This document shows positions 27,323-37,000 of a stretch of DNA of 48,430 nucleotides, piece after piece (positions within the stretch are counted from its first letter, which is position 1; every line of letters begins with the position of its first letter). This DNA comes from an uncultured Ruminobacter sp. Its GTDB lineage: Bacteria; Pseudomonadota; Gammaproteobacteria; Enterobacterales; Succinivibrionaceae. Location: contig CACWVT010000032.1 of assembly GCA_902764345.1 (NCBI GenBank), forward strand, positions 1 to 48,430. The letters are read 5' to 3'. Position numbers and translations under genes: made by a program. The notes under the pieces are model-generated. The model did not search any database. It saw only the letters and a program-made list of their open reading frames with translations, and was not told the origin of the DNA.

Positions 27323-28693
27323 ATGGAATTTATGTTTGATTTACACAGCTCTTATACCATTTCTAAGCTGAGAAAATTAATCAGCTCGGCAGATCGTGCA
27401 AATCCTCCTTGTGATTTTACCCCGCAAAAGGGGAATTTCTTATATGTTCCGGCAAGCTGTCTGCCTTTTCACATAAGCGGATATACCAAAAGAACTCATG
27501 AAATATTGAAATCACTGAAGACTGCTTTTGTCCGTCATAACGAGATTAATCCAGACGCACAGCAAAAACTGTTTGTTCTGACTAGAACTGGATATCCATG
27601 GGATCGCTTGGATTCCCTCGAATACCCTGAAAGTGAATCAAACGTAATTGACGGAATTACATATGATCATCTCAGATCTCCGAGAAATTTTTTTATTACG
27701 GCTATGTATGTTGCTAAGGCCTCGAAGCGCATAGAGGAATATATCATTAAAAACAGAATATCCTGCGTTCATGCCGCTTCAAATCACGTCAATGCGCTCC
27801 CTGCACTAATCGCTGCTAAAAGACTCGGCATTCCATTTCAGTATGAGATGCGTGGGCTTTGGGAACTGACAAGAATATCCCGTGACCCGAAATTTGTAAA
27901 ATCCCATAATTTTAAGCTGGGACTGAGCCTTGAGGCCATGGTTGCTACAAATGCCGATAAGGTGTTTGTCATATCTGAACAGCTGTCAGAATACATCAGA
28001 AACAATTGGAAAGTATCGCCGTCCGTAATAAGACTGCTTCCTAACTGTGCCGATGTGGAAATAATTAAGCCCAAGGATAAAGCAGACAATGAGGCTGAAA
28101 TCGGTAATTTGTCAGGCACTGAAAGTAATGATTTCCATAACGGTAAGCCTCCCGTAACGATAGTTTACGCTGGTTCGTTAATTGTTTACGAGGGGATACA
28201 GACACTACTAAAAGCTATGTCCGTACTGGTTCATGACGAACATCTCCAAGTCCGACTTGAGATTTTGGGCGACGGTGAGTACCGTAAGGCTTTGGAACAT
28301 CTGTCTGCCGAACTGAAACTTCAAAATCACGTGTTTTTTCATGGTATGGTGACTCCTGATGAAGCCGAGAGAAAACAGGATGACTGTTCTCTTGTCTGTA
28401 TCCCAAGGGAACCTTTTGAGGTGTGCAGAATAGTTCCTCCGATTAAATTGGTGGAAGCAATGGCCAAGGAAAAATGCGTTATCGTTCCAGATCTTCCGGT
28501 GTTCAGGGATGAACTCGGTCTGGGGGATTCCGGATGCCTTTTCTTTAAGTCAGGAGATTTTCATGATCTTGCACGTGTTCTTAAGGAAAATATCTATGAC
28601 GCTGAAGGACTTCGTGAAAAGGGACGCAAGGCCAGACAATATGTGATAAACCACAGACAGTGGAATCAGTTTACCGGTGAGGTTTATTCATAA
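27323..28693 (+). CDS. Glycosyltransferase family 4 protein
   Basis: A 456-residue GT-B enzyme. The N-terminal half has HISGYTKRTHEILKSL (acceptor-side glycine loop) and the family-like FQYEMRGLWELTRISR. The C-terminal nucleotide-sugar domain has VYAGSLIVYEGIQTLLKA, LEILGDGEYRKALE, VFFHGMVTPDE and the acidic pair region EPFEVCRIVPPIKLVEAMA. No membrane segment is seen, so it should work at the cytoplasmic face. Sugar and acceptor cannot be inferred. It is the first gene of the second + strand capsule block and overlaps the next gene by one base (TAATG), so the two are probably co-translated and may act on the same repeat unit. An ATG three codons later (27332) is also possible. Confidence 0.85.
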   Translation: MEFMFDLHSSYTISKLRKLISSADRANPPCDFTPQKGNFLYVPASCLPFHISGYTKRTHEILKSLKTAFVRHNEINPDAQQKLFVLTRTGYPWDRLDSLEYPESESNVIDGITYDHLRSPRNFFITAMYVAKASKRIEEYIIKNRISCVHAASNHVNALPALIAAKRLGIPFQYEMRGLWELTRISRDPKFVKSHNFKLGLSLEAMVATNADKVFVISEQLSEYIRNNWKVSPSVIRLLPNCADVEIIKPKDKADNEAEIGNLSGTESNDFHNGKPPVTIVYAGSLIVYEGIQTLLKAMSVLVHDEHLQVRLEILGDGEYRKALEHLSAELKLQNHVFFHGMVTPDEAERKQDDCSLVCIPREPFEVCRIVPPIKLVEAMAKEKCVIVPDLPVFRDELGLGDSGCLFFKSGDFHDLARVLKENIYDAEGLREKGRKARQYVINHRQWNQFTGEVYS

Positions 28694-29799
28694 TGCTTGG
28701 CAACATTATCAGAATGACGCGTACGTTCATGTACGATTATCCACGCATAAATGAAGACCGGGCCGGAGACGGTAAGTTCGGTTCTCTTAAGGTTGCTCTC
28801 CTTACGGATTATCTTACGTCCGTGAATCTTTCCTTTGAATGCAGAGTCAGAAATCTCACACCTCATAATTTTAAGGATGTTCTGGTTAACTGGAAACCTG
28901 ATCTGGTTTTTGTGGAATCAGCATTTCACGGCTACCGCTGGAGCTGGAGCTACAGGCTTGTTAAGCATCTGGCCGTGTTCGGAAACAATGATTTGAATGA
29001 ATTTTCCGAGCTGATAAAGCTTGCCAATGATCTTCATATTCCGACCGTTTTTTGGAATAAGGATGACGGGGCGTATTTTGAACCGTTCATTGACGTGGCG
29101 GAAAAATGCGATTACATCTATACAACTGACAGTAACTGTGTTCCGAAATACAGGGAACGCGTTGCACGTAATTCTTCTGACGGAACATGTGCAAAGCATG
29201 TTTCCGTCATGCAGATTGCGTATCAGCCGCGGATTCATAATTTTACGGGATTTAACTTCACCAAAAAGAGAATGTGTTTTGTGGGATCCTATTACCGTAA
29301 GATACTCAATTCCAGAAGACTGTTTCTTGATGCGGTTTTTGACGTCTGTAACAGAAAATCGGTAATTCTGGATGCTTATGACCGTAACAGTTCCAGAATG
29401 TCCGGTTATTTTGAATTCAGGTTCCCCAAAAGTGATTTCATAAACGTTTATCCGAGTCTTACCAATCAGGAAACTGCTCAGGTTTATAAGGATTACAACG
29501 TCTGCCTTAACGTTAATTCCGTCACTGATTCGGAAACCATGTATTCCAGAAGACTTATAGAAATACTTGCATGCGGCGGTATCCTGCTGACCAACAGATC
29601 AAAGGCAGTCGATCTTCATTTTAAGGACTTCTGTACATCGGTGGATAATCCAGAAGAACTTTCAGACATCCTGCCCGGCATGGTGGAAGCTCCTTCAAAA
29701 GAAAACATGGAAAGGGCGTTTGCCGGAAGTGAGTTCGTGAAAAAACATTACTCATGGGAACGCAGACTTGAACAGATGGCCGAGGATATGGGGCTCTAG
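28693..29799 (+). CDS. CgeB-like glycosyltransferase
   Basis: A 368-residue GT-B protein of the CgeB/glycosyl transferase family 1 type. The N-terminal domain runs VALLTDYLTSVNLSFECRV to WKPDLVFVESAFHGYRWSW and IPTVFWNKDDGAYFEPFID. The C-terminal domain has YNVCLNVNSVTDSETMYSRRLIEILACGG, the usual nucleotide-binding end, followed by LLTNRS. The same N-terminal fold appears twice in the 1412-residue protein at 34003-38241, so the two genes are related. The start overlaps the stop of the previous gene. A terminator about 110 bases downstream ends this pair. The donor sugar is unknown. Confidence 0.82.
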   Translation: MLGNIIRMTRTFMYDYPRINEDRAGDGKFGSLKVALLTDYLTSVNLSFECRVRNLTPHNFKDVLVNWKPDLVFVESAFHGYRWSWSYRLVKHLAVFGNNDLNEFSELIKLANDLHIPTVFWNKDDGAYFEPFIDVAEKCDYIYTTDSNCVPKYRERVARNSSDGTCAKHVSVMQIAYQPRIHNFTGFNFTKKRMCFVGSYYRKILNSRRLFLDAVFDVCNRKSVILDAYDRNSSRMSGYFEFRFPKSDFINVYPSLTNQETAQVYKDYNVCLNVNSVTDSETMYSRRLIEILACGGILLTNRSKAVDLHFKDFCTSVDNPEELSDILPGMVEAPSKENMERAFAGSEFVKKHYSWERRLEQMAEDMGL

Positions 29800-29908
29800 T
29801 TATCATTTCAGAGCGTTTGTACTGATTTTTTTGTGAAGTTTATGTAAAATCTGTATGAAAATTATGTATTGTCATTCCGTAAGAAATGATTGATAAGTAG
29901 GTTTAATC

Positions 29909-29940
29909 AGCCCCGATAATATGCGTTTGCCGGGGCTTTA
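29909..29940 (+). terminator. Intrinsic terminator after the two glycosyltransferase genes
   Basis: AGCCCCG (29909-29915) pairs perfectly with CGGGGCT (29931-29937) across a 15-base loop and is followed by TTTA. The next gene begins 79 bases later and so probably has its own promoter. Confidence 0.65.
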
Positions 29941-30018
29941 TTGCAGTAACCCGGTATTCGACAATTACTCTTTCTTCGTAATTCAAATATCCGGTTAATT
30001 ATCGGAGTATCCCTAAAA

Positions 30019-32397
30019 ATGATTTTTTCCGTAATTATACAGATCCTGTTATTTCTTCTTGTTGCCTTTTTTGTGGTTTTTACCTGCTACGAGGTTTTTG
30101 AAGGCCGTAAAAATACGAACGGTTCGGCACGCGACGCTGCAGATCCCACGGACAATGACGATGCGGCAGCTGATTCAGCTGCGGATGATTCCGAATATGA
30201 CACGAATGACGTGCCAAAGGTTTCAATACTTCTTCCTGTCTGCAATGAGACAGCTGTGGTTGGTCAGCTGATACAGGCTGTTTCCCAAATCGAGTATGTG
30301 GACGGGGCATATGAAATTCTCCTTCTTGATGATTCTGATCCGGAAAATGCGGAAATCATTAAGCGTACGGTTGATAATTTCAATACCTTCCGCGGAATGA
30401 GTGATGGTGCCGATATCGAAGACGGCTGTCTGAATTCAGGTTATGTCCGGTATCATTCAAGGGAAGACAGGGACGGTTTTAAGGCCGGAAACATAACTTA
30501 CGGTCTGTCTAAAGCCAAAGGTGATTTAATTGTTATTTTCGATGCAGACTGCATTCCTCCGTCAGATTTCTTAATGAAAACCGTGCCGTGCTTTAATGAC
30601 AAATCCCTTGGATTTCTGCAGACGGCAATTTCCTTCAGAAATAAGAATGCCAATTTCCTGACGAGATTTCTGGAAGGGGAAATCAGTCACAAGGACGGCA
30701 TGACCGAAAATCTTAATAAGACAGGGGATCTGGTAAACATAACAGGATCTTCATGCGTATGGAGAAGAAAGTGCCTTGATGACGTGGGCGGATTCAGTGA
30801 CAGAACTCTGACTGAAGACATCGACATATGCTACAGGGCTCAGCTTCAGGGCTGGAACTGCAGATATCTGGCTGACACCGTATCCGAAGAGGAACTTCCT
30901 GAAACCATGTCGGCAGTAAGACTGCAGAGACACAGATGGGCCTACGGTCTCGTTAAAAATGCCTTTTTACACGCAGGTGAGGTTATCGTGAATACGTCTT
31001 TCTCTGTATCAAGAAAGGTTAATGCCGTACTCATGATGTCCCAAAATTTTTTACTGGCATCCTTCTATGCGTTGCTGCTTCTTACCGTTCCGGCCGTTCT
31101 GGTGTCTGAACATCTCGGATGTTTCTTTGACATCGTATGTACCGTATTTCTGATTACGGCGATTGTATGGGGATGTAACAGTGTCGGCGGAATTGATATT
31201 TCCGGAATTTTCGGTTGCACAGCAAAAGATGAGGATGGAGATGTTTCTGAAAACGATAAAGGTAAAGAAAAGGCTGAAGATGGTTCCGTACCGGCATCAT
31301 CAGGTCGCGGTTTCTGGGAATATGTGGCCTACGTTTTCATGTATCTGCCTTTGTCCTTATATTATTTCATGGCCATTTTTGAAGTGTCATTCGGTGTGAA
31401 CGTGGCTTTTGTTCCGACTCCGAAGGGCGGGGCAAAACTTTGCAGAAACAGGGTTTCCTTAACAATTCTGATACTCGAAATTGTTTCATTCGTATATGCT
31501 CTCTTCGGTGTGATGCTGAGCATCGGATACGGTAACTGCTGGACTCTTCTCTATACCTCAATCTGTACCGCAGGTTTCGGTATATCCCTGTTTTTGAGTA
31601 TTACCGAAAATTACAGCAATTATCTCAGTGGATTAAAGCATGTGGTCATTACCGGAGCTACCGGTGAAATTGGCGGGGCTCTTGCCAGAAAGTTTGCCCG
31701 CAGGGGGATGCATCTTACGTTAAGCGGCAGGAATGAAGACAAGCTTCGTGAGGTAAAGGCTGAGTGTGAACGCCTCGGTGCGGAAGTTGACATAAAGGTG
31801 CTTGATTTAAGAAACACCGATGAACTGAGGGAATGGGGCCACAGCCTTGGTGATACGCTTCCGGTTGATCTTCTCATTGCCAATGCCGGTCTTAATACCA
31901 ACATCGGTGAGGATCTTGAAGGCGAACCTTTTGAAGAGGCAAAAGCCCTGGTGGAGGTTAATCTGCTGTCCGACATAGCCCTTATTGACTCCGTTCTTCC
32001 CGCCATGCGTAAAAGACGTAAGGGACAGATAGCGATTCTTTCTTCACTGGCTTCATATTACGGTCTTGTATATACCCCTACGTACTGTGCCACCAAAGCA
32101 GCTCTCCGTAACTACGGAAACTCCCTTCGTGCCTGGTTAAAGCCTGAGGGTATCAAAATAAACGTGATTCTCCCGGGATATATTGATTCACCGATGTGCA
32201 GGGCAATGCCGGGACCTAAGCCGTTCCTGATGCATTCAGATAAGGCGGCGGGTATTATTGCGAGAGGTCTTTATCTTAATCTTGCCCGCATATCGTTCCC
32301 GTTCCCGTTAAATCTAGGAATCTGGTCCCTGTCGTTCCTCCCTCACTGCCTTGCGGCTCCGATAGCGGCTCTGTTCGGTTACGGGAGAATGAAGTAA
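30019..32397 (+). CDS. Fusion protein: membrane GT2 glycosyltransferase and short-chain dehydrogenase/reductase
   Basis: A 792-residue chain with two enzymes. After a membrane segment (about 3-22) and an acidic linker comes a processive-type GT2 domain from residue 66 (KVSILLPVCNE). It has DAD at 175-177, TEDID at 265-269 and QRHRW at 303-307, then several membrane helices broken by a charged loop near 400-425. From about residue 540 a classical SDR follows: TGATGEIG at 545-552, ANAG, SSLASYYG, and catalytic Tyr689 and Lys693 in YCATK. A hydrophobic C-terminus may keep it at the membrane, as in 3-ketosphinganine reductases. All key residues of both halves are present and the frame is continuous. 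An SDR is what the upstream PKS plus oxoamine synthase would need to reduce a 3-keto amine, and the GT2 could add the first sugar to that lipid. The substrate link is inference. The next gene abuts directly. Confidence 0.88.
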   Translation: MIFSVIIQILLFLLVAFFVVFTCYEVFEGRKNTNGSARDAADPTDNDDAAADSAADDSEYDTNDVPKVSILLPVCNETAVVGQLIQAVSQIEYVDGAYEILLLDDSDPENAEIIKRTVDNFNTFRGMSDGADIEDGCLNSGYVRYHSREDRDGFKAGNITYGLSKAKGDLIVIFDADCIPPSDFLMKTVPCFNDKSLGFLQTAISFRNKNANFLTRFLEGEISHKDGMTENLNKTGDLVNITGSSCVWRRKCLDDVGGFSDRTLTEDIDICYRAQLQGWNCRYLADTVSEEELPETMSAVRLQRHRWAYGLVKNAFLHAGEVIVNTSFSVSRKVNAVLMMSQNFLLASFYALLLLTVPAVLVSEHLGCFFDIVCTVFLITAIVWGCNSVGGIDISGIFGCTAKDEDGDVSENDKGKEKAEDGSVPASSGRGFWEYVAYVFMYLPLSLYYFMAIFEVSFGVNVAFVPTPKGGAKLCRNRVSLTILILEIVSFVYALFGVMLSIGYGNCWTLLYTSICTAGFGISLFLSITENYSNYLSGLKHVVITGATGEIGGALARKFARRGMHLTLSGRNEDKLREVKAECERLGAEVDIKVLDLRNTDELREWGHSLGDTLPVDLLIANAGLNTNIGEDLEGEPFEEAKALVEVNLLSDIALIDSVLPAMRKRRKGQIAILSSLASYYGLVYTPTYCATKAALRNYGNSLRAWLKPEGIKINVILPGYIDSPMCRAMPGPKPFLMHSDKAAGIIARGLYLNLARISFPFPLNLGIWSLSFLPHCLAAPIAALFGYGRMK

Positions 32398-33993
32398 ATG
32401 ATTCTGCCGTACATAATGGGAGCAGGTCTTCTCTGTGCATTGGCGACATTTGCGGCTGAACTTTCAGTGAAGCCGAAAATCCGTCATGTAAAGTTTGATT
32501 TTAAGATCGGGCTCATCCATTTAAGTCTTTTCGGCTTTATATACGGATTCATGCTTCTTATTACCGGAAAGATTATTTTTTCCGCGATGGTTACCTTCCT
32601 GCTTTACTGTATACTGATTGTCATCAATAACGCCAAGTACCTTAATCTTAAGGAACCTCTGGTTTTTTCCGATTATGATTATTTTACCGATGCATTCAGG
32701 TTCCCGCGTCTGTACTTTCCTTTTCTGGGAGTATCAGGAATTTTGGGAATAATGACGGCCGTGGCCGTCATTATCTGTGGCTTCTGCATTGATCCGTCGA
32801 AGGTTGACAGATTTACCGATGCCGTTACGTTTCTTACCGTCATGGGAATTGAAATGGGCAGCCTTCTGGTGCTTTGGTGTACCCGTGACATAAAGAATCT
32901 TAATACCTTCAATATCGGTGAAGATTTGAATAACATGGGATTTGCGGTTTTTCTCTGGAGTTATTTTCTTGCCTATCTGGAAAAACCGGAGGTTAAGTCT
33001 CCTTTTGAGTCTCTTATCGTCGGGCATGAACACACTGATGCCAATGTATTGTCCGAAAAAGCGGAAGATAAAACCGCTGACGTAAGTGAATTAAGCCCGG
33101 AAGGGAATAAAGATCTGCCGAACCTTATTGCCATTCAGAGTGAGTCATTCTTTGATCCCCGTGAATGGAATCAGAACATAAAGGAAGAAGTCCTAAAAGA
33201 TTATGACGCAATCCGTTCAGAAAGCCTGATGTGCGGTAAAATGAAGGTCCCGGCATGGGGAGCCAATACCATCAGAACGGAATTTTCATTTCTTACCGGG
33301 ATTGCTCCAGAGGTCATGAAAGGGCACAGATTCAGTCCTTATCAGATATCTTCAACCTCATGGAAAATTGTGTCCTTTGTAAATTACCTTAAGAGCAGAG
33401 GGTATCATACCGTGTGCATACACCCTTATCATTCAGGGTTTTATCACCGGGATGTAATTTTTAAAAAGTGGCAGTTTGATGAATTTCTTGATATAAGAAG
33501 TTTTTCCCAAGCTGACAGATTCGGGCCTTATATTTGTGATTCGGCAATTGCGGACAGAATGATAGATCTCTGCGATGAATGGAACGGCAGAAAACCGCTA
33601 TTCATTTTCATGATAACCATGGAAAACCATGGTCCGCTAAATCTGGAAATCATTAGCAATGAAGAGGTACAGGGGTATTTTAAGGAAAGGGGATCCGATG
33701 ATTTCAGAGAGCTTGCCATATATCTAAGACATCTTTCCAACGAGAATGACATGCTGAAAAAGCTTACCGGAAACTTTAGGGAAAAGAATTATCCCGTTTC
33801 CATGGCGTTTTATGGGGATCATGTGCCGATCCTGCCGAAACCTTATGCCTGCCTCGGGGAGCCTGAAGGAACCGTACCTTATTTTATTTGGAACGGGAAC
33901 TTAAAATCTGGCGAGGGAAGAACACTTCTTAACGGAGATATTCAGGAACTTCCGATACTGTGGCTAAAGTCTATTTTTAATTTCAGTTATTGA
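32398..33993 (+). CDS. LtaS/MdoB-like phosphoglycerol transferase (alkaline phosphatase superfamily)
   Basis: A 531-residue membrane enzyme. About five hydrophobic segments occupy residues 1-200 (for example PYIMGAGLLCALATFAAEL and GVSGILGIMTAVAVIICGFCI), followed by an extracytoplasmic sulfatase-fold domain. Metal- and phosphate-handling residues are visible: Glu in NLIAIQSESFFD, the probable nucleophile Thr291 in ANTIRTEFSFLTG (aligned to the TSDSEF-type motif of LtaS), FMITMENHGPL and YGDHVPILP. Family members move phosphoglycerol (or phosphoethanolamine) from a phospholipid to a glycan or growing polymer outside the inner membrane. In this locus it may decorate the capsule or its lipid anchor with glycerophosphate. 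Its ATG directly follows the stop of the GT2-SDR gene, so it is co-expressed with that protein. Confidence 0.85.
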   Translation: MILPYIMGAGLLCALATFAAELSVKPKIRHVKFDFKIGLIHLSLFGFIYGFMLLITGKIIFSAMVTFLLYCILIVINNAKYLNLKEPLVFSDYDYFTDAFRFPRLYFPFLGVSGILGIMTAVAVIICGFCIDPSKVDRFTDAVTFLTVMGIEMGSLLVLWCTRDIKNLNTFNIGEDLNNMGFAVFLWSYFLAYLEKPEVKSPFESLIVGHEHTDANVLSEKAEDKTADVSELSPEGNKDLPNLIAIQSESFFDPREWNQNIKEEVLKDYDAIRSESLMCGKMKVPAWGANTIRTEFSFLTGIAPEVMKGHRFSPYQISSTSWKIVSFVNYLKSRGYHTVCIHPYHSGFYHRDVIFKKWQFDEFLDIRSFSQADRFGPYICDSAIADRMIDLCDEWNGRKPLFIFMITMENHGPLNLEIISNEEVQGYFKERGSDDFRELAIYLRHLSNENDMLKKLTGNFREKNYPVSMAFYGDHVPILPKPYACLGEPEGTVPYFIWNGNLKSGEGRTLLNGDIQELPILWLKSIFNFSY

Positions 33994-34002
33994 GATTCCA
34001 TT

Positions 34003-37000
34003 GTGTTTGAGTCAATTATTCATATATTTAAATCTTTATATGGTTGGGTTTGGGATTTCGATGCCAAAGAGCTTTCCATTCGTCAGAATTCTGTATTCGG
34101 GGATGAGCTTGCCGATAATCTGTTTTGGCTCGCCCAAAAATCTTTCTACGTGGCAGAATACGATTCACTAAGGATTGCCGAGGAATCATTTTTTATGTCA
34201 CCGAGTATGGAAAAACTCAAATGGCTCGGATTCAGATTCGGTGACATTAAAATGTTCATTACGGCCAAAAGTATTTTGAGTCAGATTCCAAATTCGTGTT
34301 TTAAGACAAAGTATGACAGGGAAAAACTGGAATACGTTAACGAAAATTATGACATTATTATGTCTCAAAAGTCAGTCAGCTTGAATTCACTGATTCCGGC
34401 CGTTGAAGAACAAAAGTTATATGCAAGAGAACTGAGTGATGTTACCCTGGCTCAGGGGCTGTTTTCATTAGCTAAAAAGGTATATGAAATTAATCCTAAC
34501 GAGGCCTTAAGACTTGCCAAAAAGGCTTTTGCCTGCAGAAAATGTGAGGAAATAGGTACTTGGCTTGGATTAAGAATGTATGAATGTTCAGTTGACATGC
34601 TGAAGTCAGCAATGGATTATTTACATAACTCAAGTGAGTTATTCTGTTTAGGTACGGATGATTTGAGATCATTGGCTGCAATGAAAAAGCTTGAGTCTGA
34701 TGTTTCCAAAATGATGGAAGAACAGGTTGGCAGGCTGAGGCAATGTAAGGGAGCAGAAAATCATGAACTTAATGCACATAAAAACAATGGCTTTATTCCG
34801 TTAAGGATTGCATTGGTGGGCAACGAAGACTTCATGTTTACAATCAGGGATATTTTTGCGGACGTCATAATAATATCGCCTGAAGATTCCTCCACCGTCT
34901 GTGACAGTTCTTCTTTTGACTGTCTGTTTGTTACTATCCATGACGGAAAAGATTCAGGATGGAATCATCTTGGTCTGATGGGGGAAGCTCGCAGAAAGCT
35001 TCTGCGTCTCATCGATGATTGTAATACCAGAAACATACCGACGCTTTTCATTGCGGATTATCATGGGACTGGAGATTATGAGAGTTTTGTTGAATATGCA
35101 CAAAAGTGCAGATACGTAGTTACTTCCCATAGAAAGGAAGAAATGTTGAAATACGTTAAGGATTGCAAAAACTCTGTTGTGTTAGGTATGAAGCCTGTTT
35201 TTAATCTGAGATTTTTCGATCATATTAGTTTCCTGCACAAAGCCCCTTACGATGTATTGTTTAAGGGAAAATGGAAAGGAAAGGATAAGAGATTCCATGA
35301 CAGATTGTCTGCATTTTTTAACGGGATCAAAGGAGGCGGGCAGTCTTTTATACTTGACGTTGAAGAACAAAAGTTATATGCAAGTAATCTTTGTGATGCT
35401 GCTCTGGCAGAGGGGCTGTTTTCACTTGCAAAAAAAGCATATGAAATTAATCCTGACGAGGCCCTAAGACTTGCCGAAAAAGCGTTTGCCTACGGTAACG
35501 GTGAGGAAATAGGCACGTGGCTTGGATTAAGAAAGTGTGAACGTTCAGTCAACATGCTTAAGTCATCCATGGAGTTCTTACCCAAATCAGGTGAGTCGTT
35601 CTGTTCAGGCTCTGATGATTTGAGATCTTATGCTTTAATGAAAAAGCTAGAGTCAGATGTTCCCCAAATGACGGAAGAGCAGGTAAACTGGCTTCGGAAA
35701 CGTTTGGGAGCGGAAAATCTGGAACCTAATGAACAGAAGAATAAATACTATGATATCATTCCGTTAAGGATTGGTCTGGTTGGCGATGATGATTTCATGT
35801 TTACCGTCAGGGATGTTTTTGCGGACGTTATCAGAATATCGCCTGAAGATTATGCCACCGTCTGTGACAGGCCCTCTTTTGACTGTCTGTTTGTGACTCT
35901 CCATGACGGAAAAGATTCAGGATGGAATCATCTCGATCTGAAGGGGGAATCACGCAGAAAGCTTTTGCATCTCATTGATGATTGTAATACCCGAAACATA
36001 CAGACGTTTTTCATTGCGGCTTATCAGGTTGGTGATTATGAGAGTTTTGTGGAGTATGCAAAAAAGTGCAGATATGTTGTCACTTCACAAAGAAAGGAAG
36101 AAATCCGTAAATACGTTAAGGACTGCAGAAACTCCACCGTATTAAGTATGGATCCGTTTTTTAATCCGGCAATTTACAATCCAATTAACAGTCCTCAGTC
36201 AGCTCCTTATGACGTGTTCTACACCGGGGCTTGGAACGGAAAGGATAAGAGATTTTGTGAAGGATTGTCTGCAATTTTTAGCGGAGTCACCGGAGCAGGA
36301 AAATCACTTAAGATTTTTGATGTCAATTATCCTGAAAACAGATACGGAAGGACATTCCCGGAAGAGTTTTTCGGATTCTGTTCTCCTAAGATTCCCAACC
36401 GTTTAAAGTATGCTGTACCTAAGCTTTTTAATTGGGCCGTTGCATTGGATTCCTCCTCATCCGATGAAGATGTTTTACGGAAAACCGTATCGCTATCCGC
36501 ATGCGGTTCGGCCGTTATTGCCAATTACGGTTCCACGGTGAATAATTATTTCCCTAACGTCAGCATGGTCGGTGAGGCTTCCGAAGCGGGGCGCATTATG
36601 TCCTGCCTCAGCGAGGAATATCTGTATGAAAGCAGAATGGTTAACGTCAGAACCGCATATTCAAAGTATACGGTGTTTGATCAGTTCTGCAGCATGCTGA
36701 AAAAAGCAGGGTTTGATTTAAATGTTTCTGCTCCCGATGTTCTTGTGGTCTGTGAGGATATAACCGACGGCATAAAGGAATCATTCGAGCGGCAGACGTA
36801 TGCCAAAAAGCAGCTTGTATCATATGGTGATTTGACGGAGAAGCTCCTTGAAAAGCATAAAGTAATTGCCTGGTTCTCCGATGAATTCTTTTATGAGGAA
36901 TTTTATCTTGAAGACATGGTAAATGCCTTTAAATATACTTCCGCAAGCTTTATCACCAAAGATGCGTACATGAGTGCGAAAGGCCTGGTTCAGGGAATGG

